NCBI RefSeq assembly: GCF_029892515.1
Contig: NZ_JARXVF010000001.1
Coordinates: 1,984,001-2,048,000, forward strand
Source of the DNA: Pseudaminobacter soli (ex Li et al. 2025)
GTDB lineage: Bacteria > Pseudomonadota > Alphaproteobacteria > Rhizobiales > Rhizobiaceae
Reading direction: 5' to 3'
DNA: 64,000 nt
The position numbers and the translations under genes are program-made. Positions 29,809-39,855 of this stretch are shown piece after piece (position 1 is the stretch's first letter; every line of letters starts with the position of its first letter). The notes beneath the pieces were generated by a model. The model was not told where the DNA came from. It did no database searches and saw nothing but the letters and a program-made list of their open reading frames with translations.

Positions 29809-30309
29809 ATGGCCAACAACGAGAACCAGCCGGTGGGCAACGGTAACGGCAACGCCGCTGGCGCCCAGCCGTCGCTCAGCGTGCTTGCGCAGTATGTGAA
29901 GGACCTGTCGTTCGAAAGCCCCGGCGCGCCGAACTCGCTGCGCGGCCGCGACAAGGCCCCCGGCATCAACATCAATGTCAACGTCAACGCCAATCCGCTC
30001 TCGGACACGGAATTCGACGTCAACCTGACGCTGTCGGCCAAGGCTGCCTTCGACAAGGACGTTCTGTTCAACGTCGAGCTGGTCTATGGTGGCGTCTTCA
30101 AGATCGAAGGCTTCCCGCAGGAGCACATGCTGCCGCTGCTCTTCATCGAGTGCCCGCGCCTGCTGTTCCCCTTCGCGCGCCAGATCATCGCCGACGCCAC
30201 CCGCAATGGCGGCTTCCCGCCGCTGATGCTCGACCCGATCGATTTCGCGCAGATGTTCCAGCAGAAGATCGCCGAAGACCAGGCCGCGGCCAAGGTTCAG
30301 GTCAGCTAA
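29809..30309 (+). CDS. secB: SecB protein-export chaperone
   Basis: 166 residues. SecB holds Sec precursors unfolded and passes them to SecA. The N-terminal tail is Asn-rich; the core has [40 protein letters not shown] and [30 protein letters not shown], all characteristic. The ATG at 29809 follows AAGAGGAA by 8 nt; an upstream frame start at 29743 lacks family similarity. A bidirectional terminator follows. Confidence 0.97.
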   Translation: MANNENQPVGNGNGNAAGAQPSLSVLAQYVKDLSFESPGAPNSLRGRDKAPGININVNVNANPLSDTEFDVNLTLSAKAAFDKDVLFNVELVYGGVFKIEGFPQEHMLPLLFIECPRLLFPFARQIIADATRNGGFPPLMLDPIDFAQMFQQKIAEDQAAAKVQVS

Positions 30310-30333
30310 GCTTCGACCGCGATCACAAGTTAC

Positions 30334-30362
30334 AAAAAACCCGGCCTAGTGCCGGGTTTTTT
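30334..30362. terminator. Bidirectional terminator between secB and dnaQ
   Basis: A six-A run plus CCCGGC (30334-30345), loop CTAGT, then GCCGGG plus a six-T run (30351-30362). T tracts flank the stem on both strands, so it can stop both convergent genes. Confidence 0.92.
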
Positions 30363-30410
30363 CGTTTGTGGAGCGTGAGCTCGGAAAGTTCGTAACTATT
30401 CGCTGGCGCC

Positions 30411-31157
30411 TCAGGCCTGGAGCTGTTCGGCGGTATCGGCTTCGCCCGACTGGCTGGCCAGGATCTTGGCCCAAATGGCCTTTTCGCCCAGCCCCGCAAC
30501 CAGCTTGGCATGCGCGACACGTTCGGCTTCGCTAATGCGCGACGGCAGAGGCTCGGGCCGCGGAGCGATTGCGATCTCCACCTGCACGCCGCCGCTTGCC
30601 TCGACAGCGCCACGCTCATTGCCTGCATCGAGGATAAGTGCGGCCTGCCTGCCGCCGATCAGCTCGATATAGACTTCGGCCAGCAGCTGGGAGTCGAGAA
30701 GCGCGCCGTGGAAGGTTCGGTGGCTGTTGTTGATGCCGTAGCGGCGGCACAGTGCGTCGAGCGAGTTCGGCCCCATCGGGTGCTTGCGCCGGGCAAGCGC
30801 CAGAGAATCCACCACGCGATCGGGATCCAGCGCCGGCTGGCCGAGCCGCGCCAGCTCGGCATTGATGAAGCCCATATCGAAATTGGCGTTGTGGGCGATC
30901 ATCTTGGCCCCGTCGAAGAAATCCAGGAACCGATCGACGATCTCGGGGAATGTCGGCTCGTTGGCCAGTCGCTCATTGCTGATGCCGTGCACGGCCAGTG
31001 CTTCGGGATGCACCTGCCGGCCCTGCGGATTGATGAAGACGTGAAAGGTGTTGCCCGTCGGGAAACGATTGACCAGCTCCACCGCACCGATTTCGATGAT
31101 TCGGTCTTCTTTGGCGTCGAGGCCTGTCGTTTCCGTATCGAAAATGATTTCGCGCAA
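30411..31157 (-). CDS. dnaQ: DNA polymerase III epsilon subunit (proofreading exonuclease)
   Basis: 248 residues. The 3'-5' exonuclease of the replicative polymerase. ExoI DTETTG with Asp7 and Glu9, ExoII HNANFDMGF and ExoIII HGALLDSQLLAEVY (HxxxxD) make up the DEDDh set. The C-terminal tail after about 180 probably binds the alpha subunit. It lies between secB (convergent) and coaE; the 162-bp gap to coaE holds nothing I recognise. Confidence 0.96.
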   Translation of the reverse strand: MREIIFDTETTGLDAKEDRIIEIGAVELVNRFPTGNTFHVFINPQGRQVHPEALAVHGISNERLANEPTFPEIVDRFLDFFDGAKMIAHNANFDMGFINAELARLGQPALDPDRVVDSLALARRKHPMGPNSLDALCRRYGINNSHRTFHGALLDSQLLAEVYIELIGGRQAALILDAGNERGAVEASGGVQVEIAIAPRPEPLPSRISEAERVAHAKLVAGLGEKAIWAKILASQSGEADTAEQLQA

Positions 31158-31319
31158 CGAATCACTCCTTGCCTACGGCATGTGCGGGATAAAGCGCACA
31201 ACGCCGCCGCATTTTTGGCTTTCGCGACATTTTTCCGAAAGCTGTCCCCGAATGTGGGAACTCTGTCGATTATGATGATACCCGCAGCCGTCGCACCGCA
31301 AGGGGCATTTGGCAGCAGG

Positions 31320-31910
31320 TTAGAGCTTTTCCCCGGCAAGGGCCGCCACGACTTCATGCAACGCGCGCCGCGTTTCGCTAAGTTCGCCCCCGGTGTCGAT
31401 GACGAAATCGGCGCGGCTGCGCTTTTCGGCATCCGGGACCTGGCGAGACAGGATGCTGGCGAATTTCTCCTCGGTCATGCCGGGCCGGGACAGCACGCGC
31501 TCGCGCTGAATGTCGGCCGGGGCGCTCACCACCACCACCTTGTCGACGCGGTCGCGCCCGCCGGTTTCAAACAGGAGCGGTATGTCCAGCACGGCCAATG
31601 GCGCGCCGGCGGCGCGATGGCGCGCCAGGAAGGCATCGGCATCCGCCCGCACCAGCGGATGGATGATCCCTTCGAGCTTCTTCAGCGCCTCGGGCTTGCC
31701 AAGCACCTGGCCGGCGAGCACCGCGCGATCGACCACCCCGTCGCGCACCGTTCCCGGAAAGGCCGCCTCCACCAGCGCCGCTGCTTCGCCCGCATAGAGC
31801 CGGTGAACCGCCTCGTCGGAATCGTGCACGGGAACGCCTGCCTCGGCGAACATCTTCGCCGCGGTCGACTTGCCCATGCCGATCGAGCCGGTAAGCCCCA
31901 GGACGATCAT
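31320..31910 (-). CDS. coaE: Dephospho-CoA kinase
   Basis: 196 residues. Final step of coenzyme A synthesis, phosphorylating the 3'-OH of dephospho-CoA. Walker A GSIGMGKS is at 8-15, then [15 protein letters not shown] with the substrate Asp and [19 protein letters not shown]. Length is typical. It overlaps the aroE stop by 4 nt in a maf-aroE-coaE string. Confidence 0.96.
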   Translation of the reverse strand: MIVLGLTGSIGMGKSTAAKMFAEAGVPVHDSDEAVHRLYAGEAAALVEAAFPGTVRDGVVDRAVLAGQVLGKPEALKKLEGIIHPLVRADADAFLARHRAAGAPLAVLDIPLLFETGGRDRVDKVVVVSAPADIQRERVLSRPGMTEEKFASILSRQVPDAEKRSRADFVIDTGGELSETRRALHEVVAALAGEKL

Positions 31911-32749
31911 GCAGAGGGCCCCAGATCGGCAACGATCATGTCGCGAAGTTCGCGCGTTACCGTCGGCTTGACGCCGAACCAGCGCTCGAAGCCAGGCACC
32001 GCCTGGTGCAGCAGCATGCCGAGCCCGTCGACGGTCTTCAGCCCGCGCGCCCGGGCTGCGGCAAGCAGCGGCGTTTCGAGCGGCACATAGACGATGTCAG
32101 TGACGGTGGCGTCGTCCGGCAGGGCCGAGGGGTCCACCGGAATCTCCATATTGCCGTGCATCCCGAGCGAGGTGGTGTTGATGAGCAGACCCGTTTCGGG
32201 CAGGAACTCGCCGCTTGCTGCCAGCGGATGGGCCGAAACACCCTTGCCGAACTGGTCAGCGAGCGCTTCGGCTCGCTCCACCGTGCGGTTGACGATGCGG
32301 ATCTGCTTGAAACCGCGCTCCTTCAGCGCATGGATGATGGCGCGGGCAGCACCCCCTGCGCCCAGCACCAGCGCGGTATCGGCCTTGTCCCAGTCGGGTG
32401 CTTGCTCATCCAGATTGGCTGCAAAGCCATAGGCGTCGGTGTTGCCGCCGCACAGCGTTCCGTTCTCGAACCACAGCGTGTTCACGGCACCGATGGCCTC
32501 GGCTGCCGCATCGCGCTTTTCGACCAGGCGGAAAGCCGACTCCTTATGGGGAATGGTGACATTGCCGCCGGCAAAACCATCGACGGCGATGTCTTTTAGG
32601 AACCCGCTAAAGGCATCGGGCGCCACGTCGATGGCGGTGTAGCTGCCTTCGACGCCGTACTGCTTCAGCCAGAAGCCATGAATCTTTGGCGACCGCGAAT
32701 GAGCGATCGGATGACCGCAGACGAATGCCTTCTTACCTGTTTCAGCCAT
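31907..32749 (-). CDS. aroE: Shikimate dehydrogenase
   Basis: 280 residues. Reduces 3-dehydroshikimate with NADPH. The N-terminal shikimate site has [20 protein letters not shown] and the catalytic Lys in [13 protein letters not shown]; the NADP site GAGGAARAI follows, with [10 protein letters not shown]. The C-terminal [18 protein letters not shown] is conserved. It overlaps maf by 8 nt and coaE by 4 nt. Confidence 0.97.
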   Translation of the reverse strand: MAETGKKAFVCGHPIAHSRSPKIHGFWLKQYGVEGSYTAIDVAPDAFSGFLKDIAVDGFAGGNVTIPHKESAFRLVEKRDAAAEAIGAVNTLWFENGTLCGGNTDAYGFAANLDEQAPDWDKADTALVLGAGGAARAIIHALKERGFKQIRIVNRTVERAEALADQFGKGVSAHPLAASGEFLPETGLLINTTSLGMHGNMEIPVDPSALPDDATVTDIVYVPLETPLLAAARARGLKTVDGLGMLLHQAVPGFERWFGVKPTVTRELRDMIVADLGPSA

Positions 32750-33338
32750 CTATGGCCCCGAGTTTGCGCAATTCCTTGAGCAGCGGCAGAAGCGGCAGCC
32801 CGACAATGGTAAAGTAATCGCCGTCGATCTTCTCGAACAGCTGGATGCCCTGCCCTTCGATCTGATAGGCGCCGACGCTATCGAGCGCCTTGTCGCCGAC
32901 GGCGGCCAGATGACGGCCAACAAAACCCGGATCGAGCTTGCGCATGGTCAGCCGGGCAATCGGCACGTCGCTCCAAAGCACCTCCCCGTCGCGCACCAGC
33001 ACGACTGCGCTGTTGAGCTGATGGGTCTTGCCCGACAGGTCGAGCAGATGGCGGCGCGCATCTTCCTTGTCGCGCGGCTTGTGAAAAATCCTGTCATCAA
33101 GCGACAGCGTCTGGTCGCAGCCGATGACCAGCGCGCCGGGGTATCTTTCGCTGACATTCAGCGCTTTGGCTTCGGCGAGGATCAGCGCCACCTCTTCCGG
33201 CGTCGTGCCCGTGCCCTCCAGCGGCGCCTCGACCGCGCGCTCGTCCACATCTGCCGGCACGGCTGTGAACGGCACCCCTGCATTGGCCAGCAACGCTTTG
33301 CGAAACGGGCTTCCCGACGCCAGTATGATCTTTTCCAT
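32742..33338 (-). CDS. maf: Maf-family nucleoside triphosphate pyrophosphatase
   Basis: 198 residues. House-cleaning NTP pyrophosphatase. [12 protein letters not shown] at the N-terminus, [11 protein letters not shown] with the catalytic Asp and [22 protein letters not shown] are the family motifs; the exact subgroup (dTTP/UTP versus 7-methyl-GTP) cannot be fixed. It overlaps aroE by 8 nt; 128 bp separate it from ppsR. Confidence 0.93.
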   Translation of the reverse strand: MEKIILASGSPFRKALLANAGVPFTAVPADVDERAVEAPLEGTGTTPEEVALILAEAKALNVSERYPGALVIGCDQTLSLDDRIFHKPRDKEDARRHLLDLSGKTHQLNSAVVLVRDGEVLWSDVPIARLTMRKLDPGFVGRHLAAVGDKALDSVGAYQIEGQGIQLFEKIDGDYFTIVGLPLLPLLKELRKLGAIDG

Positions 33339-33466
33339 CGCGCGACCCTCGGCTGCTTTTCCGAAACCCGCGCCTGTCCCGCGACAACACGCAAGCCCGG
33401 CCTATCCGGAACGCTCTGCCCGCGCGTTATCCGCGCAAGCCGGTTCCCGGATATCCAAACGATGCG

Positions 33467-34288
33467 TTATCGCGTCTTGTTCCGCAGGGCAACGATGGCC
33501 GCCGCGGTTTCCTCAATGGAGCGGCGGCTGACGTCGATCATCGGCCAGCTGTGGCGCGTGCAGATCTGCCGAGCATAGGCGAGTTCCTCGGTGATCGTCG
33601 CGCGGTCGATGTAATTCTGCGCGTCAAAACCCACGGTAGTGCCCAAAAGCCTGTTCTGGCGCACCTGCGAGATACGCTCGGCCGTGGCGATCAGGCCGAC
33701 GATCAGCGGCTTTTTCGCATAGCTAAGGCTTTCCGGCAGCGGCACGCCGAGCACGATGGGGATGTTGGCGGTTTTGATGCCACGATTGGCGAGATAGATG
33801 CTCGTCGGCGTCTTTGACGTGCGCGAAATACCGATCAGCACGATGTCGGCATCTTCGATGTCGTGCGGCAGCTGGCCGTCGTCGTGCTCCATGGTGAAGT
33901 TCAGCGCGTCGATGCGCCGGAAATATTCGGCGTCGAGCACGTGCTGGGCGCCGACGCGGCGACCGGCCGGCGTGCCGAGATAGGACTGGAACACCGAAAG
34001 CACCGGCTCCAGCACCGAAACATATGGCAGGCCCAGCATGGCGCAGCGGCTGTCGATCATGCGCGCAAGGTTCTGGTCCACCACCGTGTAGAGCACGATG
34101 CCGGGCTCCTCTTCGATGTCCTCGAACACCTTCATCAGCTGCTTTTCGGTGCGGATCAGCGGGTAGATGTGCTCGATGGCGCGCGCATCCTTGTATTGCG
34201 CGGATGCCGCCCGTCCCGCCGCAAGCAGCGTTTCGCCCGTGGCGTCCGAAATCAGGTGAAGGTGGAAGAAGCTCTGGGGTTTGTTCAC
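33467..34288 (-). CDS. ppsR: PpsR-type kinase/pyrophosphorylase (DUF299)
   Basis: 273 residues. Bifunctional serine/threonine kinase and phosphorylase that regulates PEP synthase or pyruvate phosphate dikinase. The start [22 protein letters not shown] is the family signature, and the P-loop-like [18 protein letters not shown] lies near residue 155. It is the last gene on the left of oriC and its start codon abuts the origin region; a DnaA-box-like TTGTTCACA overlaps its start codon. Confidence 0.93.
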   Translation of the reverse strand: MNKPQSFFHLHLISDATGETLLAAGRAASAQYKDARAIEHIYPLIRTEKQLMKVFEDIEEEPGIVLYTVVDQNLARMIDSRCAMLGLPYVSVLEPVLSVFQSYLGTPAGRRVGAQHVLDAEYFRRIDALNFTMEHDDGQLPHDIEDADIVLIGISRTSKTPTSIYLANRGIKTANIPIVLGVPLPESLSYAKKPLIVGLIATAERISQVRQNRLLGTTVGFDAQNYIDRATITEELAYARQICTRHSWPMIDVSRRSIEETAAAIVALRNKTR

Positions 34289-34314
34289 AAGCTGGCCCGG
34301 GGTCTGTGGTCAAA

Positions 34315-34323
34315 TGTGGATAA
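34315..34323 (-). promoter_or_regulatory. DnaA box, perfect
   Basis: TGTGGATAA, reverse complement of the consensus TTATCCACA. Confidence 0.85.
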
Positions 34324-34372
34324 GGGCGGCTTTTCCACCCGACGGATGTCCACGACTGTATCAGATGGCGAC

Positions 34373-34381
34373 TTGTCCACA
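34373..34381 (+). promoter_or_regulatory. DnaA box, one mismatch
   Basis: TTGTCCACA differs from TTATCCACA at position 3. Confidence 0.6.
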
Positions 34382-34424
34382 ATTCGCCTCGCTGTCAGTT
34401 CCGGAATCCGACCGGGGATGAAAG

Positions 34425-34433
34425 TGGGGATAA
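34425..34433 (-). promoter_or_regulatory. DnaA box, one mismatch
   Basis: TGGGGATAA, reverse complement TTATCCCCA, one change from TTATCCACA. Confidence 0.6.
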
Positions 34434-34586
34434 GGCGGACTGCCTTTCCACGGTCATCTTCCAGTCTCAAATCGGGGGCTTTCGCAAGCCCTTGTAATTG
34501 CACGGCCAATTCGGATAATCCCCAGACTTCTCCAATTCACACAGGAAGAAGCGCGACAATATGCTTTCTGGCGAGCAGTGGGCCTG

Positions 34587-34595
34587 CGTGGATAA
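34587..34595 (-). promoter_or_regulatory. DnaA box, one mismatch
   Basis: CGTGGATAA, reverse complement TTATCCACG, at the edge of the AT-rich stretch. Confidence 0.65.
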
Positions 34596-34607
34596 GTGAG
34601 AATTCTC

Positions 34608-34639
34608 GATTCCAACAGAGTCTAAGAATCAGAAGACTC
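34608..34639. promoter_or_regulatory. Cluster of four CcrM methylation sites (GANTC)
   Basis: GATTC at 34608, GAGTC at 34618, GAATC at 34626 and GACTC at 34635: all four GANTC variants, one each, at 8-10 bp spacing in the AT-rich end of oriC, 50-80 bp before hemE. A random 32-bp stretch would rarely contain even one. GANTC is the target of CcrM, the alphaproteobacterial cell-cycle DNA methyltransferase. Confidence 0.75.
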
Positions 34640-34688
34640 TTCTCTAAGAAATTATATTTTCAGGACGAACTGGGGAGGACGACGCTCC

Positions 34689-35723
34689 ATGACCGCAAGA
34701 CGCGCCATGCTGGATGTCCTGAAGGGCGAAACCATCTCCCCTCCCCCGCTCTGGATGATGCGCCAGGCAGGCCGCTATCTTCCCGAGTACAGGGAAACGC
34801 GGAAGACGGCCGGAAGTTTCCTCGACCTTTGCTACAATCCCGATTTTGCCGTCGAAGTGACGCTGCAGCCGATCCGGCGCTTCGGCTTTGACGCCTCGAT
34901 CCTCTTCTCCGACATTCTGGTTGTGCCGCATGCGCTCGGCCGCGACCTTCGCTTCGAGGAGGGCCGTGGTCCGCTGATGACGCCAATGAGCGCCGGCGAC
35001 ATCGCCAGGCTCGACGGTTCGAATTTCCACCAGCACCTTGCGCCGGTCTACGAGACGGTAAAACGACTGCGCGCCGAGCTGCCGGCCGAGACGACGCTGA
35101 TCGGCTTCTGCGGCGCGCCCTGGACGCTGGCGACCTATATGATTGCCGGCCACGGCACGCCCGACCAGGCGCCGGCCCGGCTGTTCACCTATCGCGACCC
35201 ACAGGCCATGGAGCGCCTGCTCTCGGTGCTCGCCGACTATTCGGCGCAATATCTCATCCGCCAGGTCGAAGCCGGTGCGGATGTGCTGCAGATCTTCGAC
35301 TCCTGGGCCGGCGTGCTCGACGAAACCACTTTCCAGGCTTGCTGCGTGAAGCCGGTGGCCGAGATCGTGCGCAAGGTTCGTGCGGTTTATCCCGACGTGC
35401 CGATCATCGGCTTTCCGAAGGGTGCTGGCAGCCGCTACCAACACTATCGGGCTGCAACTGGCGTAAACGGGCTTGGCCTCGACTGGACCGTGCCGCTCGC
35501 CCAGGCGCGCGAGTTGCAGGCCGGCGGTGCCGTTCAGGGCAATCTCGATCCGCTGCGGCTCGTGGCTGGCGGGCGGGCACTGAGCGAAGGCGTTGCCGCC
35601 ATTCTGGACGCGCTCGGCCACGGGCCGCTGATCTTCAATCTCGGCCACGGCATCACGCCGGAGGCTCCGATCGAGCATGTCGAGGCGATGATCCGCCAGG
35701 TCAGGAGCTATTCGGGCAAATGA
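34689..35723 (+). CDS. hemE: Uroporphyrinogen decarboxylase
   Basis: 344 residues. Removes four carboxylates from uroporphyrinogen III to coproporphyrinogen III in haem synthesis. Substrate-binding [12 protein letters not shown] near residues 24-35, [17 protein letters not shown] with the catalytic Asp and [14 protein letters not shown] are diagnostic. A GGGGAGG ribosome-binding site precedes the ATG. It is the first gene right of oriC, and its stop overlaps the hemJ start. Confidence 0.97.
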   Translation: MTARRAMLDVLKGETISPPPLWMMRQAGRYLPEYRETRKTAGSFLDLCYNPDFAVEVTLQPIRRFGFDASILFSDILVVPHALGRDLRFEEGRGPLMTPMSAGDIARLDGSNFHQHLAPVYETVKRLRAELPAETTLIGFCGAPWTLATYMIAGHGTPDQAPARLFTYRDPQAMERLLSVLADYSAQYLIRQVEAGADVLQIFDSWAGVLDETTFQACCVKPVAEIVRKVRAVYPDVPIIGFPKGAGSRYQHYRAATGVNGLGLDWTVPLAQARELQAGGAVQGNLDPLRLVAGGRALSEGVAAILDALGHGPLIFNLGHGITPEAPIEHVEAMIRQVRSYSGK

Positions 35724-36262
35724 GCGCGATTAACAAAACGCCACAGGCGAGCGGCGCCAAGGCCATGCAGCGCGCTGCGATCGCCATCGTCATCCTCATT
35801 GTACTGGCGGCGCTTCTGTTCTGGTTCGCGCCCGACAATCTCTATCTCTGGGTCAAGGCGATCCATGTGATCGCGGTGATCTCCTGGATGGCCGGCATGC
35901 TCTATCTGCCGCGGCTGTTCGTCTATCATTGCGATGCCGAGAAGGGCTCGGTGCAGTCGGAAACCTTCAAGGTGATGGAGCGCCGTCTTCTGCGCGCCAT
36001 CATCAATCCGGCAATGATGCTCACCTGGGTTTTCGGCCTGTGGCTGGCCTGGAAGGGATTTGCTTTCCAGGGCGGCTGGCTTCACGCCAAGATCGGGCTG
36101 GTGGTGCTGATGTCAGGCGTGCACGGCTATCTTTCCGCCTCGGTCCGCCGGTTTGCGGAAGACCGCAACACCAAGCCGGCCCGTCACTGGCGGATGGTAA
36201 ACGAGATCCCCACCGTTCTTATGATCCTCATCGTCATTCTGGTGGTTGTAAAACCGTTCTGA
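35720..36262 (+). CDS. hemJ: HemJ-type protoporphyrinogen oxidase
   Basis: 180 residues with about four membrane helices. HemJ, a membrane haem protein, oxidises protoporphyrinogen IX in most alphaproteobacteria. The family block [34 protein letters not shown] contains the conserved His; [24 protein letters not shown] and [20 protein letters not shown] follow. The ATG at 35720 overlaps the hemE stop, so the two haem genes are coupled. Confidence 0.94.
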   Translation: MSAINKTPQASGAKAMQRAAIAIVILIVLAALLFWFAPDNLYLWVKAIHVIAVISWMAGMLYLPRLFVYHCDAEKGSVQSETFKVMERRLLRAIINPAMMLTWVFGLWLAWKGFAFQGGWLHAKIGLVVLMSGVHGYLSASVRRFAEDRNTKPARHWRMVNEIPTVLMILIVILVVVKPF

Positions 36263-36461
36263 CGCCTTAAATCGCTTCCATCTGGCAATGAACCGATCTG
36301 AATCGGCAAGGCAAAAAAGGCACCTTGCCCTTTGCCGCCGGGGCGGATAAAAGACAGTTCTTCCTTCACGCCCGCGCCGCCTTCTTCAGACGTACCGGCC
36401 GCGCACGGCGATCCCATCGCATTCGTCGATTTTTTTCCAAATCCCCATTCAGAGTCCGTCC

Positions 36462-37727
36462 ATGCAGGAAATGAAGCTCCAGGAGTTCAAGAACAAGAAG
36501 CCGACCGATCTCGTAGCGTTCGCCGAATCGCTGGAGGTCGAGAATGCAAGCGTCATGCGCAAGCAGGAGCTGATGTTTGCGATCCTGAAGAAGCTGGCGG
36601 CGCAAGACGTCGAGATCATCGGCGACGGCGTCGTCGAAGTGTTGCAGGACGGCTTCGGCTTCCTCCGCTCGGCCAACGCCAACTACCTGCCGGGTCCGGA
36701 CGACATCTACATCTCGCCCTCGCAGATCCGCCGTTTCTCGCTGAAAACCGGTGACACGGTGGAAGGCCCGATCCGCAGCCCGAAGGAAGGCGAGCGCTAT
36801 TTCGCGCTTCTGAAGGTCAACAGCATCAATTTCGATGATCCGGAAAAAATCCGGCACAAGATCCATTTCGACAATCTGACGCCGCTCTATCCGAATGAGC
36901 GGCTGAAGATGGAAGTCGACAATCCGACAACCAAGGATATATCGCCGCGCGTGATCGATTTGGTGGCGCCGCTCGGCAAGGGCCAGCGCGGTCTGATCGT
37001 GGCGCCGCCACGCACCGGCAAGACGGTGCTCTTGCAGAACATCGCTCATTCGATCACCACCAACCATCCCGAATGCTATCTGATCGTCCTTCTGATTGAC
37101 GAGCGTCCGGAAGAAGTGACCGACATGCAGCGTTCGGTGAAGGGCGAGGTCGTGTCCTCTACTTTCGACGAGCCCGCGACTCGCCACGTGCAGGTTGCTG
37201 AAATGGTCATCGAGAAAGCAAAACGCCTGGTCGAACATGGCCGCGACGTGGTCATCCTGCTCGACTCGATCACCCGCCTCGGCCGTGCCTACAACACCGT
37301 TGTGCCGTCATCCGGCAAGGTGCTGACCGGCGGTGTCGACGCCAACGCCCTGCAGCGCCCGAAGCGCTTCTTCGGCGCGGCGCGCAACATCGAGGAAGGC
37401 GGCTCACTCACCATCATCGCCACTGCGCTGATCGACACCGGCAGCCGCATGGACGAAGTGATCTTCGAAGAGTTCAAGGGCACCGGCAACTCGGAAATCG
37501 TGCTTGACCGCAAGGTGGCCGACAAGCGCATCTTCCCGGCCATGGACATCCTCAAATCCGGCACGCGTAAGGAAGACCTGCTGGTGCAGCGCCAGGATCT
37601 GCAGAAGATCTTCGTCCTGCGCCGCATCCTTGCCCCGATGGGAACGACCGACGCGATTGAGTTCCTTATCGACAAGCTCAAGCAGACCAAGACCAATTCG
37701 GATTTCTTCGATTCGATGAACACCTGA
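36462..37727 (+). CDS. rho: Transcription termination factor Rho
   Basis: 421 residues. Hexameric RNA helicase that releases transcripts. The N-terminal domain begins [26 protein letters not shown]; the RNA-binding cold-shock region has [30 protein letters not shown]; Walker A PPRTGKT is near residue 182 and [16 protein letters not shown] follows. Length is normal. Upstream are 199 bp without a clear ribosome-binding site; the gene is followed by an inverted repeat. Confidence 0.97.
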   Translation: MQEMKLQEFKNKKPTDLVAFAESLEVENASVMRKQELMFAILKKLAAQDVEIIGDGVVEVLQDGFGFLRSANANYLPGPDDIYISPSQIRRFSLKTGDTVEGPIRSPKEGERYFALLKVNSINFDDPEKIRHKIHFDNLTPLYPNERLKMEVDNPTTKDISPRVIDLVAPLGKGQRGLIVAPPRTGKTVLLQNIAHSITTNHPECYLIVLLIDERPEEVTDMQRSVKGEVVSSTFDEPATRHVQVAEMVIEKAKRLVEHGRDVVILLDSITRLGRAYNTVVPSSGKVLTGGVDANALQRPKRFFGAARNIEEGGSLTIIATALIDTGSRMDEVIFEEFKGTGNSEIVLDRKVADKRIFPAMDILKSGTRKEDLLVQRQDLQKIFVLRRILAPMGTTDAIEFLIDKLKQTKTNSDFFDSMNT

Positions 37728-37746
37728 CCGGTGCCACGGCTGGGTT

Positions 37747-37769
37747 GGCGGCAGGCCGCGACTGCCGCC
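37747..37769. terminator. Inverted repeat between rho and the convergent DUF255 gene
   Basis: GGCGGCAG (37747-37754), 7-nt loop, CTGCCGCC (37762-37769). A perfect 8-bp GC stem without a T tract; a probable shared 3' end signal. Confidence 0.5.
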
Positions 37770-37775
37770 TGCATC

Positions 37776-39809
37776 TCAGCGGCGCAGTGCGCGCTCCAAC
37801 TCGGCGGGATCGGTTATCGTCGGCAGACAACTCAGGCCGGTGCAGAGATATGCACCGGCCTTTGTCGTTGATGGCAGGACGTCGCCGGGCAGGCTTGGCA
37901 GCTCACCATCGGCGCCAAGCGGAACGAAAATGTCGACTCGCCTTGGATCCGGGCATCGATTCGCCACCGGAATGAATTGCGGAGCGCTCTTGTCGTCCAC
38001 CATGACGAGCTTCATGGGCTCCAGCACAAGCGCGCAGGCGTTGACGATGCCGGCCTGGCCGTATTGTTGCCGGGTGGCGCGGCCAGCCGCATGCTCGGCC
38101 ACCTTCCAGGCTTTCTCCTGAAGCTCGATAGATCCGGTGACGCTGGCCAACCGTACCATCGCTTCGATGATCTGGCTGGTCGCCGATGGAATGGCCTCGT
38201 CGACATCGCCGCGGATGCGGATCGGGACATCGGCACTGTCCGATGCCGTCAGGAAGTAGCCGGTACCATCTGCATCGGAATACCAGCGATCCAGTGCTGC
38301 AAGGAATTTTTGTCCCTGCTCCAGATAGGCAGCATTTCCGGTAGCCTCGAACAGTGCGACCGCGGCATTGGTCATGGCCGCATAGTCGCTGGAAAGTGCA
38401 GGAAAGAGCGCGCGGTTGCCGAGAATGGAATGCGGCAGGCGAGCGGACCCATCCGCATGGGCGACAACGAAATTGAATGCCTGTTCGGCCGCTGCAAGCC
38501 ACTCAGAGCGGCCAAAGGTGCGGCCGCATTCAGCCAGCGCCGTAATCAGCAAACCATTCCAGTCGGCCAAAACCTTGTCATCTCGGCCGGGACGAACACG
38601 CTGCTCACGAACGTCAAGCAGGCGCTGTTTCAGGCGCGCCGTCTCGCCCACATGTGCCAACTCGTAGCGACCTTGAGTGGGTGTCTGGCGGATGATCGGC
38701 TTGCCTTCCCAATTGTCCGGCGCCGCCAGCTCGAAGGCTTCAAAGAAAGCCGGGGCGTCGCCCCTCAGCGCAGCCTCGATCTCATCCTTGTCCCAGATGT
38801 AAAAAAGCCCCTCCTCGCCTTCGCTGTCGGCGTCGAGGCTCGAGGCAAAACCGCCGCCTTCGACGCGCATTTCGCGCAGCAACCAGGCGATAGTCTCTTC
38901 GATTCGTATCCGGAACAATTCATTTCCGGTTGCCGCATAGGCCCAATTGGCTAGCCGGAGCAGCTGGGCGTTGTCGTAAAGCATTTTTTCGAAATGCGGC
39001 ACCAGCCACTCCGCATCCGTCGAATAGCGGGCAAGGCCGCCGCCGACATGGTCGTAGATGCCGCCGCGCAGCATATGCTGGAGGCTGTTGATGACCGCGT
39101 CGCGATGCGGTTCAACTCCGTTGGCGAGCCAGTTGAGCCAAAGCGTTTGCATGAAAGGCGCATTGGGAAATTTGGGTGCTCCGCGCAAACCCCCGGCTTC
39201 TTGATCGATCATGCCGTAGACGCCCTCGGCAAGGCTCTTCAGCTGAGTTCCGCTGAGCTGTGCGGGTGGCTGGGTTGTTGCCAGGCGTGCCGAGACGTGC
39301 GCCTGAAGCTGGTTGGCACTGTTGGCCAGGCTTTCGCGCTTCTCCTGCCAGGCCTTGTTGACCGCTTCCAGCACCTGCACGAAGCCAGGGCGCCCATAGC
39401 GCGGCTCCTTCGGAAAATAGGTTCCGCCCCAGAACGGCTTCGCGTCGGGCGTGAGGAACATGGTAAGCGGCCAACCGCCCTGCTCTCCCATAGCCGTCAG
39501 CGCCGCCATATAGATCTGGTCGATGTCCGGCCGTTCTTCCCGATCGACCTTGATATTCACGAACAGACGGTTCATGACGGCGGCAATGTCTTCGCTTTCG
39601 AAGCTTTCATGGGCCATGACATGGCACCAGTGGCAGGCGGCATAGCCGACCGAAAGCAGGATCGGCTTCTGGGTCTTTTCGGCTTCGGCCAGGGATTCCG
39701 GCGACCAGGCGCGCCAGTGCACGGGATTGTGGCTGTGCTGCCGCAGATAGGGACTGGTCTCGTCGGAAAGCAGGTTTGCAGCTGGCAGCGTCACGATCTC
39801 ACAACCCAT
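37776..39809 (-). CDS. DUF255 thioredoxin-like/glycoside hydrolase-fold protein (YyaL/SSP411 family)
   Basis: 677 residues. The N-terminal thioredoxin-like domain has CHWC at 59-62 in [17 protein letters not shown]; the rest is an alpha/alpha toroid related to N-acylglucosamine 2-epimerase-type domains ([31 protein letters not shown]). The family includes human SPATA20 and B. subtilis YyaL; the function is unestablished. The ATG at 39809 ([17 protein letters not shown]) matches the family start; an ATG at 39815 adds two residues. It is divergent from mnmE with only a 46-bp gap. Confidence 0.9.
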   Translation of the reverse strand: MGCEIVTLPAANLLSDETSPYLRQHSHNPVHWRAWSPESLAEAEKTQKPILLSVGYAACHWCHVMAHESFESEDIAAVMNRLFVNIKVDREERPDIDQIYMAALTAMGEQGGWPLTMFLTPDAKPFWGGTYFPKEPRYGRPGFVQVLEAVNKAWQEKRESLANSANQLQAHVSARLATTQPPAQLSGTQLKSLAEGVYGMIDQEAGGLRGAPKFPNAPFMQTLWLNWLANGVEPHRDAVINSLQHMLRGGIYDHVGGGLARYSTDAEWLVPHFEKMLYDNAQLLRLANWAYAATGNELFRIRIEETIAWLLREMRVEGGGFASSLDADSEGEEGLFYIWDKDEIEAALRGDAPAFFEAFELAAPDNWEGKPIIRQTPTQGRYELAHVGETARLKQRLLDVREQRVRPGRDDKVLADWNGLLITALAECGRTFGRSEWLAAAEQAFNFVVAHADGSARLPHSILGNRALFPALSSDYAAMTNAAVALFEATGNAAYLEQGQKFLAALDRWYSDADGTGYFLTASDSADVPIRIRGDVDEAIPSATSQIIEAMVRLASVTGSIELQEKAWKVAEHAAGRATRQQYGQAGIVNACALVLEPMKLVMVDDKSAPQFIPVANRCPDPRRVDIFVPLGADGELPSLPGDVLPSTTKAGAYLCTGLSCLPTITDPAELERALRR

Positions 39810-39855
39810 GAACATAGAGACAAGAAAGCTTAGAGCGCATGAGGATGGCGGGCAA

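Larger units (their letters stand above)
34289..34688. other. Putative chromosomal replication origin (oriC)
   Basis: 400 bp non-coding between ppsR (leftward) and hemE (rightward), the conserved alphaproteobacterial oriC position next to hemE. It holds one perfect DnaA box (34315-34323) and three with one mismatch (34373, 34425, 34587), a weak fifth TTCGGATAA (34510-34518), an AT-rich stretch (about 34592-34663) with palindromes GAGAATTCTC (34598-34607) and AGAGTCT/AGACTCT (34617-34640), and four GANTC sites in 32 bp. I see no CtrA box (TTAA-N7-TTAA). The hemE promoter must also lie here. Confidence 0.78.

Noticed and set aside
31038-31048. GACGTGAAAGG in dnaQ
   Set aside because: Core is GACGTG and the right half ends AAAGG; too far from parS.
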